A stretch of 64,000 bases of DNA, from NCBI GenBank assembly GCA_024336345.1, contig JANFOG010000011.1, forward strand, positions 62,001 to 126,000, written 5' to 3'. Numbering within the stretch: the stretch's first letter is position 1; each line of letters opens with the position of its first letter. The translations under genes and the position numbers were made by a program. The stretch is from Mariannaea sp. PMI_226 (lineage: Eukaryota; Ascomycota; Sordariomycetes; Hypocreales; Nectriaceae). Below the pieces are notes generated by a model, which was not told where the DNA came from, did no database searches, and was given only the letters and a program-made list of their open reading frames with translations. Shown piece by piece: positions 21,701 through 32,971 of the stretch.

Positions 21701-23435
21701 TTCGACGTTCAAGGAGAAAACATCAGTTTATGCGACGTTGCACCCAGGTTTGTGTGCTTTTTGCAGGCATTTACGACATGTACCAACCAACATGTTGACA
21801 AACACTGGATGCTTGGCTATAACCAATGATCCCTGTTCAAATAGGGGGTGGAAGTCCACAAAATCGAACGGGCTTGTTGAAGCGGCATTGCAATGAAGGC
21901 TGTTATAATGATCATTTGTTTTTTTTTTCTTTGTCCCTTAAAACAAGATCTAAGGGTAGATCATGCTGTTGTGTTTGGCAGACTATAACTCGGAGGATTT
22001 TATTATAGCACACGCGGGGCGAGGGGGGAATGGTTTTAGCTAGACATCCCCCTGGCTCGTCAAGGGTCCTGGGAAAGGGAAAGGAATGGGACACTGCAAA
22101 AACGATGGCGTTTTATGGACAGGGAGGGGCAATGGGGATTCAAAAGGGCTGACATCTTCGTGGGAGAGAAGGTTGGGTTTCCTGGCTTGCTATGGTGGGG
22201 GTGCACATTACCAAAGATCAACATGATCTTACCGCCCGGTTTACCTTTGGTTCATTTTATTTCTTTTCTTTTCTTTTCTTTTTTTTGGTCATATGTATCT
22301 GTTTGTATATAGAGATGGGAAAATTAGCTGCCCTGCGGTATGGTTACGGGATCATGATACTGGGAATAATATCAGCACACGCGAGCTGACAGCTCGGATC
22401 CTCAGTGTTACCGTCCATGCCCACCGTCAAAGTCGTAGACAGCAACCAGAGGCGAGAAATGTAAAGGATGAGAAGAGGGGGGAGGGAAACGGATGGAGAG
22501 AAAAAGAGACGCACAGAGAAAGAATCATGTCCAGGGAATCATGCGGACATTGCCATCACCTGACCTCACGCGGTTCTTGGGCCAGCATCGTGCAACGTGG
22601 TGCGGACAGACAGCCTGTTACTTGGATGTAGTGGTATTTTCTGGTGGCCTCTTTTTGTTCCGTGCCTCTGTCTGCGAGGGTCACATGCCTCCGAAAAGAA
22701 TTTATTACCGACAGTTCATTCATTGTTGCGATGCGGTGAAGCACGACGGAGGATACGGAGTTTGATGTTTGTCAGACAAGATCCGTAGAGACGATGGCGC
22801 AGGTCGTTTGATGCTAGTATTGTATACACACATATCTGAAAATCTATGCTGTAATACGTATCACAATTGCTTTTGTCGTTTGCGATTTTAGTCCCGGAAA
22901 ATCTCAAATTTTTGCATCTCCTTTTGCAACGTTCCTCTCTTGTCCCCCCTTCAATTTGCTTTCTCTTTGTCCATACATCCCAACTCACACAGAGGTAAAC
23001 GTCGGAAAGGTGTATATGTACGTCTTGTTTTGTTTCTTGTCTCGTGGCTTGTTTTATTTGTATTCCGTGGAATCTTGCCTTGATTTCTTCGCATGCTTAG
23101 TTTATGGTGGCTATGTCAGTCAGCGGTCCAGACACAGGCTGTCATTCCTCCATTATCTGTGATTATCTGTGATTCATATGGCTATCAAGCATTTTATCGT
23201 GTTAACATCTGTTCTTAGGCTTCTTCTCGCACTACATTATACCTTTCACATTTACGTAGACAAATCCGCGCTTCCCTAGCCTATCTACGAAAGTTGAACT
23301 GCATTGACCTTGCCAAATGTCGGCTCTTAACTCTCGTCACATATCCTTACCTCAGATCCATCAGCTTTGCAACAACTTCGATCGAAGGACTGATAGGAAG
23401 AGTCCGAGCAACTCAATTCGAAGCAAGTGCGTTCC
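21701..23435. other. Intergenic region between F-box and SET genes
   Basis: 1.7 kb. T-rich stretches at 21920-21931 and 22260-22286 are likely the F-box gene's 3' region. No ORF has domain features. A C/T-rich run lies near 22940-22990. Confidence 0.35.
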
Positions 23436-24981
23436 ATGAAAACCATGAATATTAACACGACCACACTCACGACAAACCCCTCGTTCCTAAACCTAGGAAT
23501 TCCAATAGAGGGCCAAGTTGGCACTCAAGTGAAGCCTGTTTCTCAAAATGAAACGGATAAGAAACTAGAAAAGCCTAAGGTTCGTTTTAAAGTGAGCCGA
23601 GTCGTGTTCCTATAACTTGACGTAGCTGAGATGTGGTTCCTCGGTCTCTTCGCAGGACTGTGCAAAAAGTTCCACTCTACTTACTAACCACTCTCGAGGA
23701 ATCAGGAGCAACAGAACACTACTTCTAATCCAGTTTCTCATGGACAGCCAGTGCTATGCAGAGACATTCTGTCTCAAGCCCAGCTCTGGTCATACACTGA
23801 TGGCTGTGAGACTGAATTCGCCTGCCCATCCGAATCGGACTCAGGGTTCACTTCAGACACAGAACCTTGGAGCGACCACGAAGACGACGACCATGATGAG
23901 TATGCCTCACTGGATTCTCAGATTATACATCCACACACACACACACACACAGCGATATACGTATATGTGATTCTCGTTAACAGCAAGCTAGATTTGTACT
24001 ATGCCTTACCAGTCGTGGTGCCCGACCCCTCGACTCCACGAGCGACTTACGCCCACCTCTGCCCCGGCGGTTGTCCTTTAAACCGCTCGAGACAACTGAT
24101 GACCAAGTTCATGACTATTTAATAACAGGCGGAAGGAGTTCAAAGAGAAGCCAAGAGAGATGTGAACTTGCATCAGAGAACACAATTGTTGTTCATTCTG
24201 AAAATATCATTTTCAGAAACGACTTCTTCGAGATATCCAAGTCGAAGATTGCTGGGTTTGGTGCATTCGCGATCAAACCTCTTAAGTATGGCGACAGAAT
24301 ACTTGATGAGAGACCGCTCTTGATGGCTAGCTCACTCTCTCTCTTCAAAGAGTTTGGAAAGTTGAATCCCCAGGAGCAAAAATGTGCCTTGAGTTTGCAT
24401 GCAAACGAAGTGTGCAAGCCCGGCACTCCGAAACTGCAGGCAATCTGGATGGCCAATTGGTGAGTTTGACCAGCGCAACATTTTCCCTCGAAGCTCCTTG
24501 TCTCGATTCATCCTTCTGTTGGCCTCGTTGTCTGGGAATTTGTATCGCATGCCTTGCACAGCTTCATCGAGCTCGTTGAAGCTCTGTGGCGCTTCAGTAG
24601 CAAAGCAATGCCAGGCCATAGACTGCTCATGGAGTTGAGCCCAGAGCTCCTAGATGCCCAGAGGCAGAGTCAACGTGCCTTGACTAACACAAAACTCCCA
24701 GTTTTTCAACAGGAGTGGGAGACACCGCCGGGTTGTTCCCCATAGCCTCTCGTTTTAACCACTCTTGCCATCCAAAAGACAATGTTGAATATAACTTCAA
24801 CGCCACCAGTCACACTCTCGAGATGAGAGTCAAGGCCCAGTCTATTCCGGCTGGAGAGGAGTTGACAATATCCTATGGGATGAGGCGCACCCCCATGGAC
24901 CTCTACTTGAGATACGGATTCCAGTGTCACTGTGGAGCGTGTCCTGGTCTAATCGACCGCGACCTGTTTGTAGCCTGGTAG
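23436..24981 (+). CDS. SET-domain protein (putative lysine methyltransferase)
   Basis: Best model: exons 23436-23579, 23706-24069, 24129-24459 and 24702-24981, in phase throughout, 372 residues. Intron 1 ends with a perfect TACTAAC branch and ATCAG. Intron 2 (59 nt) has a weak GTTGTC donor. Intron 3 is long (242 nt) and splits the SET core. Seen: an acidic, probably disordered middle (SDHEDDDHDEYAS), then the SET N-part (KSKIAGFGAFAIKPLKYGDR), the catalytic core (GLFPIASRFNHSCHPKDN, EELTISYGM) and a Cys-rich post-SET segment (CHCGAC). The RFNHSC and ISYG motifs bind S-adenosylmethionine and form the active site. Family members methylate lysines on histones or other proteins; the substrate here is unknown. 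The N-terminal exons are uncertain: a CA microsatellite in exon 2 encodes a His/Thr run, and an alternative intron could remove it. Confidence 0.65.
23932..23951 (+). repeat. CA microsatellite inside predicted SET-gene exon
   Basis: Ten CA units. In the preferred model they are translated as alternating His and Thr; a slippage event would shift the frame ahead of the SET domain. They also create a CACACAG splice-acceptor look-alike at 23947-23952. Confidence 0.8.
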
Positions 24982-26698
24982 ATTGCATGGTTTTTGCCAA
25001 TTCTGCCAGAGTTCAAATCCAACCTCCCTTCTTTTCCATTTGGCTACCGGCCTCGCTCAACCAAATAACATCTTCTCTTTTTAACGGTAGAGTAAGAACC
25101 AGCTTTGGGTCTCGCTCAACACACACAGAAAAAACAACAACTAAATGCTATGCTTAGGGTTTCTATGTTGTTTGAGGTCTTTTCTAGGTTTTATAAGGAT
25201 TTTTTTAGACTATGCGGTCTGGTGGTCAAGTCAATAGAAGGGGTTCAAGGCCTCATATACCAAATAAGATGCATGGACGACAAGCAATCCTAGCCGCGTG
25301 GCTTGGGAAATGACACACGCTTTCATTGTCCGTTTCGATAATGGAAATATTTTGATGGAGGATCATGATGCAGTTATGGTGGAAAAGTACATCTGACTTA
25401 GCACGGAATCTCGTGTATTCTCAGCTGGTCCGTGAGGAGCATTCTCCCGCGAGTTTCTCATGAGCTAGCCTGGTTTGCGGTGGCATCAAAAGCATAGATA
25501 AATGAAGCGATTCATTCATAGAAGAGAAAGAACCAATTAGAATAAGATACAGTCGACAAAATCATGCTTCAGTGTCGTTTATATCTTCATAGTCCGATAT
25601 ACAAGTAGAGTATACGCAATATTCATCTCCCTGCTTTATTGTGTGTGTGAAGCATCTTATCCTGCACCACTTCAAGAGGAATGGTCAGCATATTTCTACC
25701 AATTAATATGCCTCTAAACTCGTTATTACCATCTCAAGAGCAGGATAGAACGTATTGGGCGCTCTTGATTCGAATCCCTGAACTACCGTAGCCCTTTGGA
25801 AGTATAGTGTTTGTATTCCTTCCCATGACAACCCAAATATGATTGTGCCCGTGTAGAATTTCAATAACACAATTATCTACATTATACATAAGATTGTGGT
25901 TTTCTGAAAGAAAGTAAAACTTGTGTCAACCATATCAAAATAGCTTTGAGGATGGCGTGTGCTAACCTAACACACAATCAAGTGAAATAATGGTCACGAA
26001 ACTTACGTACGATATGACACAGTTTTGCTAGAACTCTTTTCTTATCAGGGTGATTACTTGATAGAGAGCTGCCAACCAAAGGAATCTGGAAAGTTATATA
26101 CTTGCAACACTATATAAGCAAGGTTTTACGCTCCTTAGTCAGAACGAAAGGAGGAAAGGGGTTAAGGGCCAATAAAGACTTAACCAAGCCTATTTTGCTC
26201 TTTCTTTTGTCCCACCTCGTTTTGCTAAAAAGGACTTCATAATGTTTGCTAAACTCCGCCTCAAGGTGGGTAGGTTGAGCTGCAGTGTTGCATGCCCATC
26301 CTCTTCAGCTCCGTGTGCGAGCTTGGGGCTCTTGACGCAGCCCGTTGTAGCCAGAATAGCTTTCTGCAACGCTGAATAGAAGCCTCCAGTTTCTTAGAGT
26401 TCACCGCCAACAGGATCAAAGCTTAGATAAAGGGGAGCGGTCGCCATATAGATTTGAGATGCTGATATAAAGAGAAGGCTCTGGTATTGGCACAAGCCGA
26501 CATCGTTTAGATATCACAAGGATAGGACAAAACATATTCAACATAATATCCGTAAAAGAAAAATAAAAAAGGGAAAAGAAAGTAGTCAATAACTCGTACA
26601 AAATTAAAAAAAGTGAGCGGTAGTCTTATTTGAACTCCTCGATATTCCAGAACGCCTTGCCATGCCATGTCCAGATTTTCCTGATCACGCTCACTCTT
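24982..26698. other. AT-rich intergenic region
   Basis: 1.7 kb, noticeably AT-rich from about 25500 to 26600, with no gene-like ORF. A partial inverted repeat with CCCACCT (26213) and AGGTGGG (26262) flanks two TTTGCTAAA copies. This could be decayed repeat DNA, but I cannot assign a family. Confidence 0.3.
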
Positions 26699-28294
26699 CT
26701 AGTCCCAAAACTTGATTTCACCATCCAAGCCCGCCGTCACAACCTTGCTAGTTTCTTGGGGATGCCACTTGACGCAAGTCACGGCTTGCGTGCTGGCCTT
26801 GATCTTATGATACAGCTTTGACGTTTTCCAATCCCAGAAGCACACAAAGCCGCCCTGGTCACCCGATGCGACGAACTGGCCATCAGGACTGCAGTCCAAG
26901 TCAATAGCAAGGCCAGCGTTGCTGTGTCCGCGGAAGCTCTTCTTGCGGTTCTGTCGGAATTTGTCATTGGCGCCGTATACCAGAATCTGGTTATCGGAGC
27001 TCTGGTAGGCTACGTATTTGCCACTTGGGTGTGCAGCGGCGCGGGTCATTGGGTACATATCTGGCTCTGCCACGTACTTGATGGGAACGGGAATATTGTA
27101 ATCCCAAGCTCGGAGAGACTTGTCGTCGGAAGTCGTCATAAAACGGCGATTCTGATCGACGAAGGTGATAGTGTTGATGGCCGCCAGATGGTGATCATAC
27201 TCCTGGACGATTTCACTGGGAGTCCGAATGTCAAATTGAACAATCTTCTTGTCGGACATACCCGCCAAGAACTCGTTGGCATGCTCGGGATTGGGGTTGA
27301 ATTTGACGACGTGTGGGGTCTTGCCGGTCGTAAACTTGCTAACGCAGACACCCTTCTCAGTGTCCCAAAGTTTAATCATGCGATCATATGACGCAGACAG
27401 GAACTGAGAACCGGATGTATTGAAAGATAGGTCGGAGAGCGCTCGGGAATGGCCAGAGTACGTCCGCAGAAGCTCGCGCTCGTGGTAGACATCATAGATC
27501 TTGACAGTAGTGTCTGCACTGCCTGACAATAAAAGATGCCCTGAGCCAGGGAAAAAGCGCAATGCCGTGACAGCCTTCTTGTGATCTTTCCAAGCATGGA
27601 TCTGCTTTTTTGGAATATAGTTGGTGATGCTCCCAGCTTCCTTTCGGAGGTCGATGTCGAGATCCTGAGGAACGTGCATGTATGTTCTTCCCTGGTAATC
27701 GTATTCGGCCGACCCATGGAACGTTGTTGTCTCCTCGCCCATTGCTTCGACCTCTTTTCTCCGTTCCAATGCCCGAGGCGGGGCGCGGACAACCGTGCCG
27801 CTCTCAACAACCTCCTCCTCTTCCTCCTCCTCGACAATTTCGTATTCCTCGTCGCTAGCGAGCTCCTCTCCCTCTCCCACTTCTTCGTACTCCTGTCTCT
27901 TGTACCTAGCCCATGGCCCTACATATGCGCCAGGGCCTTCAGCAATGCTGGCGTCGCCCTTCTTCTCTCTGCCAGCACGTATCCGAGCAGCTTCTTCCTT
28001 AATCTGAGTGTTGGTTTGATATTCTCTCTCAGGTCCCCCTCTCCTCTCAACTGCTCGATGTTTGGTCCTAAATGTGTGTTCGCTAACGAAAGTTTCCGTG
28101 GCATGACCGGTGAGGACGTTTTTGCGCTTGAGCGCGTTCGGGTCGCCGTTGAAAGGGTTCGAAGGGCCCAGCTGAGGATGCGACAAGTCTTCTCCTGAGT
28201 AGGGTACCACGGCGTGGTCTGGCTGTTTTTGCTCCCGAACGATGAGCGCATCCTGAGGCGCCATGTTTGGCGGGTACTCCCCAAAGTCAGCCAT
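26699..28294 (-). CDS. PRP17: Pre-mRNA splicing factor PRP17/CDC40, WD40 protein
   Basis: 531 residues, single exon, ATG at 28294. Prp17/Cdc40 joins the spliceosome for the second catalytic step (3' splice-site ligation) in the nucleus. Seen: N-terminal region with PPNMAPQDALIVREQK and the conserved KRKNVLTGHATETFVSEHTF, a basic/acidic linker with a Glu run near 155, then WTYMHVP-like YMHVPQDLDIDL and KKQIHAWKDHKKAVTALRFF opening the beta-propeller. Seven WD repeats follow to the end (for example SGSADTTVKIYD, SASYDRMIKLWD, SSDDKSLRAWD, SGDQGGFVCFWD, and the terminal GLDGEIKFWD). Length agrees with fungal Prp17. It is followed downstream by ERV14 on the opposite side (both minus). Assignment is firm from the N-terminal block plus propeller. 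Confidence 0.95.
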   Translation of the reverse strand: MADFGEYPPNMAPQDALIVREQKQPDHAVVPYSGEDLSHPQLGPSNPFNGDPNALKRKNVLTGHATETFVSEHTFRTKHRAVERRGGPEREYQTNTQIKEEAARIRAGREKKGDASIAEGPGAYVGPWARYKRQEYEEVGEGEELASDEEYEIVEEEEEEEVVESGTVVRAPPRALERRKEVEAMGEETTTFHGSAEYDYQGRTYMHVPQDLDIDLRKEAGSITNYIPKKQIHAWKDHKKAVTALRFFPGSGHLLLSGSADTTVKIYDVYHERELLRTYSGHSRALSDLSFNTSGSQFLSASYDRMIKLWDTEKGVCVSKFTTGKTPHVVKFNPNPEHANEFLAGMSDKKIVQFDIRTPSEIVQEYDHHLAAINTITFVDQNRRFMTTSDDKSLRAWDYNIPVPIKYVAEPDMYPMTRAAAHPSGKYVAYQSSDNQILVYGANDKFRQNRKKSFRGHSNAGLAIDLDCSPDGQFVASGDQGGFVCFWDWKTSKLYHKIKASTQAVTCVKWHPQETSKVVTAGLDGEIKFWD

Positions 28295-28923
28295 TTTGGA
28301 AGCGCTGGTGATGAAGTTGAGATTTTTAACTTATACGTGACGTCGCGGACTGAACCCCCAAAGTAGTGGCGTCGAGGCATTGACGCTTGAAAATTGAATG
28401 TCACGTGACGCTGCTTTCTTGCTAGCTGCTTGATGGGCACATAAGAGCGGAAAATGGCATGGGGATTGCATGGTTACTTTAGTTACACGATCACGATTTA
28501 CTCAAGTGTCATTACAAACAACTTGTTTGATTTGATCATTACTCAATTATCATGCCAGGACGTTGACCGAACAAAATGTTGAGGAGGTGACAAAAGCACC
28601 AAGCTCCTACAAAACTAGCTCGCAGCTACCACCACCTAGCCAGTAGGAAAATAATCAACCAGAGCGCCAGCCGGCATGATAGCACGTTATATACGCCAAG
28701 CCCGCCTCTTTGAACACCATCATCAATCTATACCCTCTTCCACTAGTTATTTACTGCAACAGCAGACTCGTCTCCTTGCTACCATGCTCGCGCAGTCAAC
28801 GCTGCTAGTGAGCGCAGGTTACACTCTCGTGGTACCACCTAGCCTGTAAGAAATACTCATCGTTGGCCTCGAATGCGACTCGTGGCACGGTTTCGTGATT
28901 TGCAATCCAGTCAAGGGGTGCGC
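28295..28923. promoter_or_regulatory. PRP17 promoter region
   Basis: 629 bp between the ERV14 stop and the PRP17 start, both genes on the minus strand, so it holds the PRP17 promoter and the ERV14 3' end. Two CACGTGAC/ATACGTGAC sequences lie near 28335 and 28402. Function unproven. Confidence 0.35.
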
Positions 28924-29566
28924 TTAGGAGGACTCGTCACGGATAAGGGCGACGATCATGCTGTAGAGGTAGAAGAAGAACATGATGAGGTGGAAACCAA
29001 GCTTGAAGAAGGATTCCTGTCATATGGTTAGAAAAGCTGCAATCTTCTCGAGCGGGTGTTGTTTGCGCAAACCTTCTTGTGGACGTTAAGCTTGCGGAAG
29101 ATCTCGGTGGCGTCAAGCAGATGAGTGTTGTCAACAATCCTGTGTGATTTGGTTAGCCTGGCGTCCGATTTTTTTTTTAATAAAAAAAACCATGAAAGAG
29201 GACTGTACTTCTTGAGATTCCAGCCAAGGAGCGGCAAGTTAAGGATCAGAGGCACCCAGTATCCATTGATAAGGAAGAGGAAGGTCAGGAAGCCATGAAC
29301 GGCAGCCTCGGGGATGATATAGGTGTTGAGTCGGTTGCAAAGGTCAATGGGGTTAATGTAGTCGCTATAAGATATACTGTTAGTTCTGAAATTCCGAGGG
29401 CCATCTTGGACGCAAATCGTTTTTTTTTTGTCATTTGTCGGATGAGCAGGGTTGCGACATACCACTCGAGATCGCTGTACATAATAGTGAAGAAAACCTG
29501 TAGGAACAGGTTGACGGCGTTGATCAACACCGCCAAAAGAAACAGCCAGGCCTCTCCGGACATCAT
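28924..29566 (-). CDS. ERV14: COPII cargo receptor Erv14 / cornichon
   Basis: 139 residues from four exons (29566-29463, 29364-29209, 29139-29073, 29016-28924); introns of 98, 69 and 56 nt keep frame. Erv14 packages membrane proteins with long TM helices into COPII vesicles leaving the ER. Seen: near-perfect family sequence, with [20 protein letters not shown] as TM1, [20 protein letters not shown] as the signature luminal/cargo segment, [20 protein letters not shown] as the cytosolic COPII-binding loop, and [18 protein letters not shown] at the C-terminus. Length equals yeast Erv14. The first of two adjacent ATGs was chosen; starting at the second removes one Met. Confidence 0.97.
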
Positions 29567-30951
29567 GATGCTGGTTGTTGCGGGAAGTAGTTGTTAAGTG
29601 GGAAGGTCCAAGTTCTGAGGCCGAGGTGATTTATCTCGAGGTGGAGGGAGGACAGCTGTTCGTGGAGCTCCGTCACAAGCTCCGATTTGCGCGCGCGTAC
29701 AAGGGTTTGTGTCGTCCGATAACAAAAGGCGGAGAGGGGATGGTGAGGATCAAATAATCACAACGTGGCCTGGACACCAGATCAAGGGCGGACGAGCAAG
29801 TTGGAGTCCTGAGGCGGGAACGGGAGAGTGGGGGAGGTAGAGGGAGGAAGAAGAAGTTGGAAATGTGGTGGCGGGCAGTGGATGGTGTGGTTTCTGGTTT
29901 CTTTAGCGGGAATTGGCAGTGGGAGGTACTTGGTGGTGAGGTCTGGGGTCTTGTCGCCTACAAAGCCCGTACCGAGCACCGGGAGGAACTGGACGTCCGC
30001 ACGTCTACTACCTAAGCTATTGGGTAGCGCTGTACCTTGTACATAGGTAGATAGAGCGAGAGAGAGAGGTGGGGAGGGTAATAATTTCTTCGTCTGGAGT
30101 ACAAGGTGGAGAAATCTGTAGTGTAGTGCTCGCTCTTTGCTTGGTGCTTGCTCCTCTCACGCAAAGACGCAATTCACAGGGAGTATCAGCGAGCAGCAAC
30201 ACTCGGCTGGGATGGAAACTAGCGGCTACGGTTGAAGAGGCTCACAAGCTCAGCGCCTCTTCTAAGCACAAGTGACTGCATTGGCAATGCATGGAAGCCT
30301 GCTGAAGGATGGAAAAGCCGCACGTTCTTCGCGTGGCGCGTGGCGCTTTCTTCTCACAGAAACAGGTAAGTGTGGCTAGGAATGTGACCTGACCCGCACA
30401 AATCGACGAATCTGCGCCGAGTACGTGCGTAGATTGACGCATAATATCGACAGCTCAACCGTCAAGGTAAGCAATCCATCCATGTGAGTTATGTCATCCA
30501 TGTTCCTTTCATCCCTATCTCTTCAGACCACTCGCATCAATCAAAGGCATGGATCTACAAAGCACCAAGTTTTCGCACAAGCTAGGTAGTCTACGTAGCC
30601 TTCGTTTGGTTGCGTCATACCACAGGTTCGGACAGCATCTGAGATTCACCCCCAAGAGCGATGCATTGCTATCCTGAATTTGAAGAAAAAAAAAAAAAAA
30701 CGATGTCAATTATCGACACTTCTCTCCAGGTGCGCTGCGTCTATTTCCATGGCTCTTCCTTCCTCTCTCCCTTGATGAATTCGCTTGGCATTCAACATAC
30801 AACAGCCACCATGCAACTAAACTCCGCGTAAATGCCTCTTCGTAATGCGATACACGTATATGTTGTCCAGACGACAGAAAAGCATCCCCCCTTTCACCCA
30901 GAATTGCACTCTTTCCAAAAGCTTTTATTGTGTATTGCAATCAGTTTCGGA
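29567..30951. other. ERV14 upstream region
   Basis: 1.4 kb between MAP1 and ERV14, both on the minus strand. It contains G-rich purine stretches (29760-29880; C/T-rich on the transcribed sense) likely to be the ERV14 leader, and an A16 run at 30687-30702. No gene recognised. Confidence 0.35.
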
Positions 30952-32368
30952 TTAAGTAGACTTTGCAGTCTCAGTACTGGCCTCAATTCGAGGGAGAGGA
31001 CCACCAGGGGAATCAGGAAGTCTTGCCGTCAGAATCTCGACGCCATCCTCGGTTACCAGAAGAGTATGCTCTAAAGGGGAGTCAGCGGTTTCTTGCGACA
31101 TCCTATAAAAGGAGGCTTGTCCTTACCGAACTGAGCAGTCAGCTTGCCGTCGATGGTTGTGCTGGTCCAGTTATCAGGCCAGGTAATGTCCCGATACTTG
31201 CCAACGGCAATCATAGGCTCAATTGTAAACGTCATTCCAGGCTTGCATTCACCGATGGCTTTATTTTTGGCATAGTGAGGAACATTAGGAGGGCAGTGGA
31301 ACAGCTTTCCAACACCATGGCCACAATACGTCCGGATGACACTGCAGTTGTGTTTCTTGGCGTGTTTCTCGATAATGTTTCCAAACTCACGAACCAAAAC
31401 ACCTGGTTTGACAGCCTTAATAGACTCCTCCAAGCATTCACGGGCCGTTTCGACAACTCGAACCGCATCAGGATCAGCCTTGGATCTGTCACCAATGTAG
31501 TAGGTCTCGTTCAGATCGGCATGGTATCCCTCATGGTAAAGGGACACATCGATGTTGAGAATATCGCCGTCGAGGAGCACACGCTGGTCAGGGATACCGT
31601 GGCAGATGACTTCGTTCACAGAAGTACAGCACGACTTGGGGAACTGGTTATAGTTCAAGGGCGATGGGTAAGACTAGCACACGTGTCAGCTGCCTGCATC
31701 CGACTACGGGTAGGCTTCAGTTGTAAGGCCCGTTGAGAGTTTTTGTTTGCAATACGAACGTTTCTTTCAATGCAAGCCTTGTGAACGATCTCGTCGATGT
31801 AGTCGGTGGTAACTCCAGGTTTGGCGGCTGCCGCAGCAAGGTCGAGCACCTCTCGTGCAAGCCGGCAGGCTTTTCGCATGGCATCTTGACCGGCATTGTC
31901 GAGAATCTCAATCTTGTTACGGCTAGCTAGAGTACGGCTGTACCTAGGGTTGCCATCCTGCCACCAGACGGGGTGAGGAATCGTCTTGGGGAGCGTCCTG
32001 TGCGGAGAGAGGGGGTAGACTGGTCGAAGAGGTCCAGCAAAGGGGAAATCGGGAAACGGGTTGTAGTAACCGGTAGCTGGATCTGGTGAGATTGCTTTCG
32101 GAGGAATTAAATGGTGGAGGAAATTACTTTGCGACTTGTGCATCGTCTTGTGGATGCTCTGAAGAAATTGTCAACATACGTGGTCATGATGAAGGGAATT
32201 TACCCAAAAGCATGGAAGACTCACCCAGTTCCTCTTGAAGCACTCTTGAGAGCAGAAGAAGCTGTCCTTGATTCCAAGCTTCAAGCAGGTCGGGCACTGC
32301 AGAGTTCCTGCATCGTTGTCGCAGTCTGAGCCCAGGCACTTCTTCTTCGCAGGTGGTTCGGAGGTCAT
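30952..32368 (-). CDS. MAP1: Methionine aminopeptidase 1
   Basis: 402 residues from four exons (32368-32225, 32158-31760, 31673-31127, 31070-30952), all in phase. The enzyme removes the initiator Met from nascent proteins at the ribosome. Seen: an N-terminal MYND-like zinc finger (CLGSDC, CPTC, FCSQECF, then a His pair) that is diagnostic of eukaryotic type 1 and targets it to ribosomes, a Pro-rich linker ([10 protein letters not shown]), then the pita-bread fold. Metal and substrate residues are visible in [57 protein letters not shown] and [10 protein letters not shown]. Intron 2 has an unusual GTTCGT donor. It is transcribed divergently from the kynurenine monooxygenase gene across about 600 bp. 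Confidence 0.97.
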
Positions 32369-32971
32369 CTTGCTGTCGCTGGCGGGGTCGTAGAGGGGTA
32401 ATGTAGGTATTGGAGTGAAGGTGCAGGCGTTGCGGCAGAAACGCAGAGACTACTGAAGATCACGAAAGTTTGAAATGAACCAATATGGTTGGCGGTTAGG
32501 AAAAAAAAATAAAACAATTGTTAGCAAAGCACTGCCACCAAACAGTATGAAGCTGTGGGATCAACTTTTACGGCACAAGATCAACTTGATTCGTGGTGGA
32601 TGCTTTGGTGGGATTGTGGAGCTCGTCCTCCGGGGGGGGGGCCACCCACCACTGAGCCGACAAGCCTGCGCGGGCTCGCATTTGGCAGCGAGACAGTGCG
32701 TATGTGATATGCATCAATCCACATCAAGGGAAAAGCTGCAATCCCTAATAAAGTACCTTGGGTACCTTACTTGTCTCACGCCATGTATCATTACATACAT
32801 ACATGTATCGGGGCGATGACAAGCTTTGGTTCCCAAGGGATTTTTCTTATCTTATCAGCATCCCGGTCACCTTCGGCCGATACCGTCGAGTCAATTACAT
32901 GTGTGAGTCTCATTTAAAAGAGTTTCTCTTTCCGTTCGTCCTTGACAAGCGACTTCGTAGACAGATCAAAG
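32369..32971. promoter_or_regulatory. Divergent promoter region, MAP1 / kynurenine monooxygenase
   Basis: 603 bp between outward-facing genes. It holds a G10 run at 32630-32639 and a C/T-rich stretch before the + start (32900-32950). No further element is identified. Confidence 0.4.

Noticed and set aside
4151..26430. 16-bp sequence AGGATCAAAGCTTAGA shared by 4150 and 26414
   Set aside because: One such match is expected by chance in 64 kb and the flanks do not align.
26924..28198. Long plus-strand ORFs inside the PRP17 gene
   Set aside because: Antisense shadows of a confidently identified WD40 gene.
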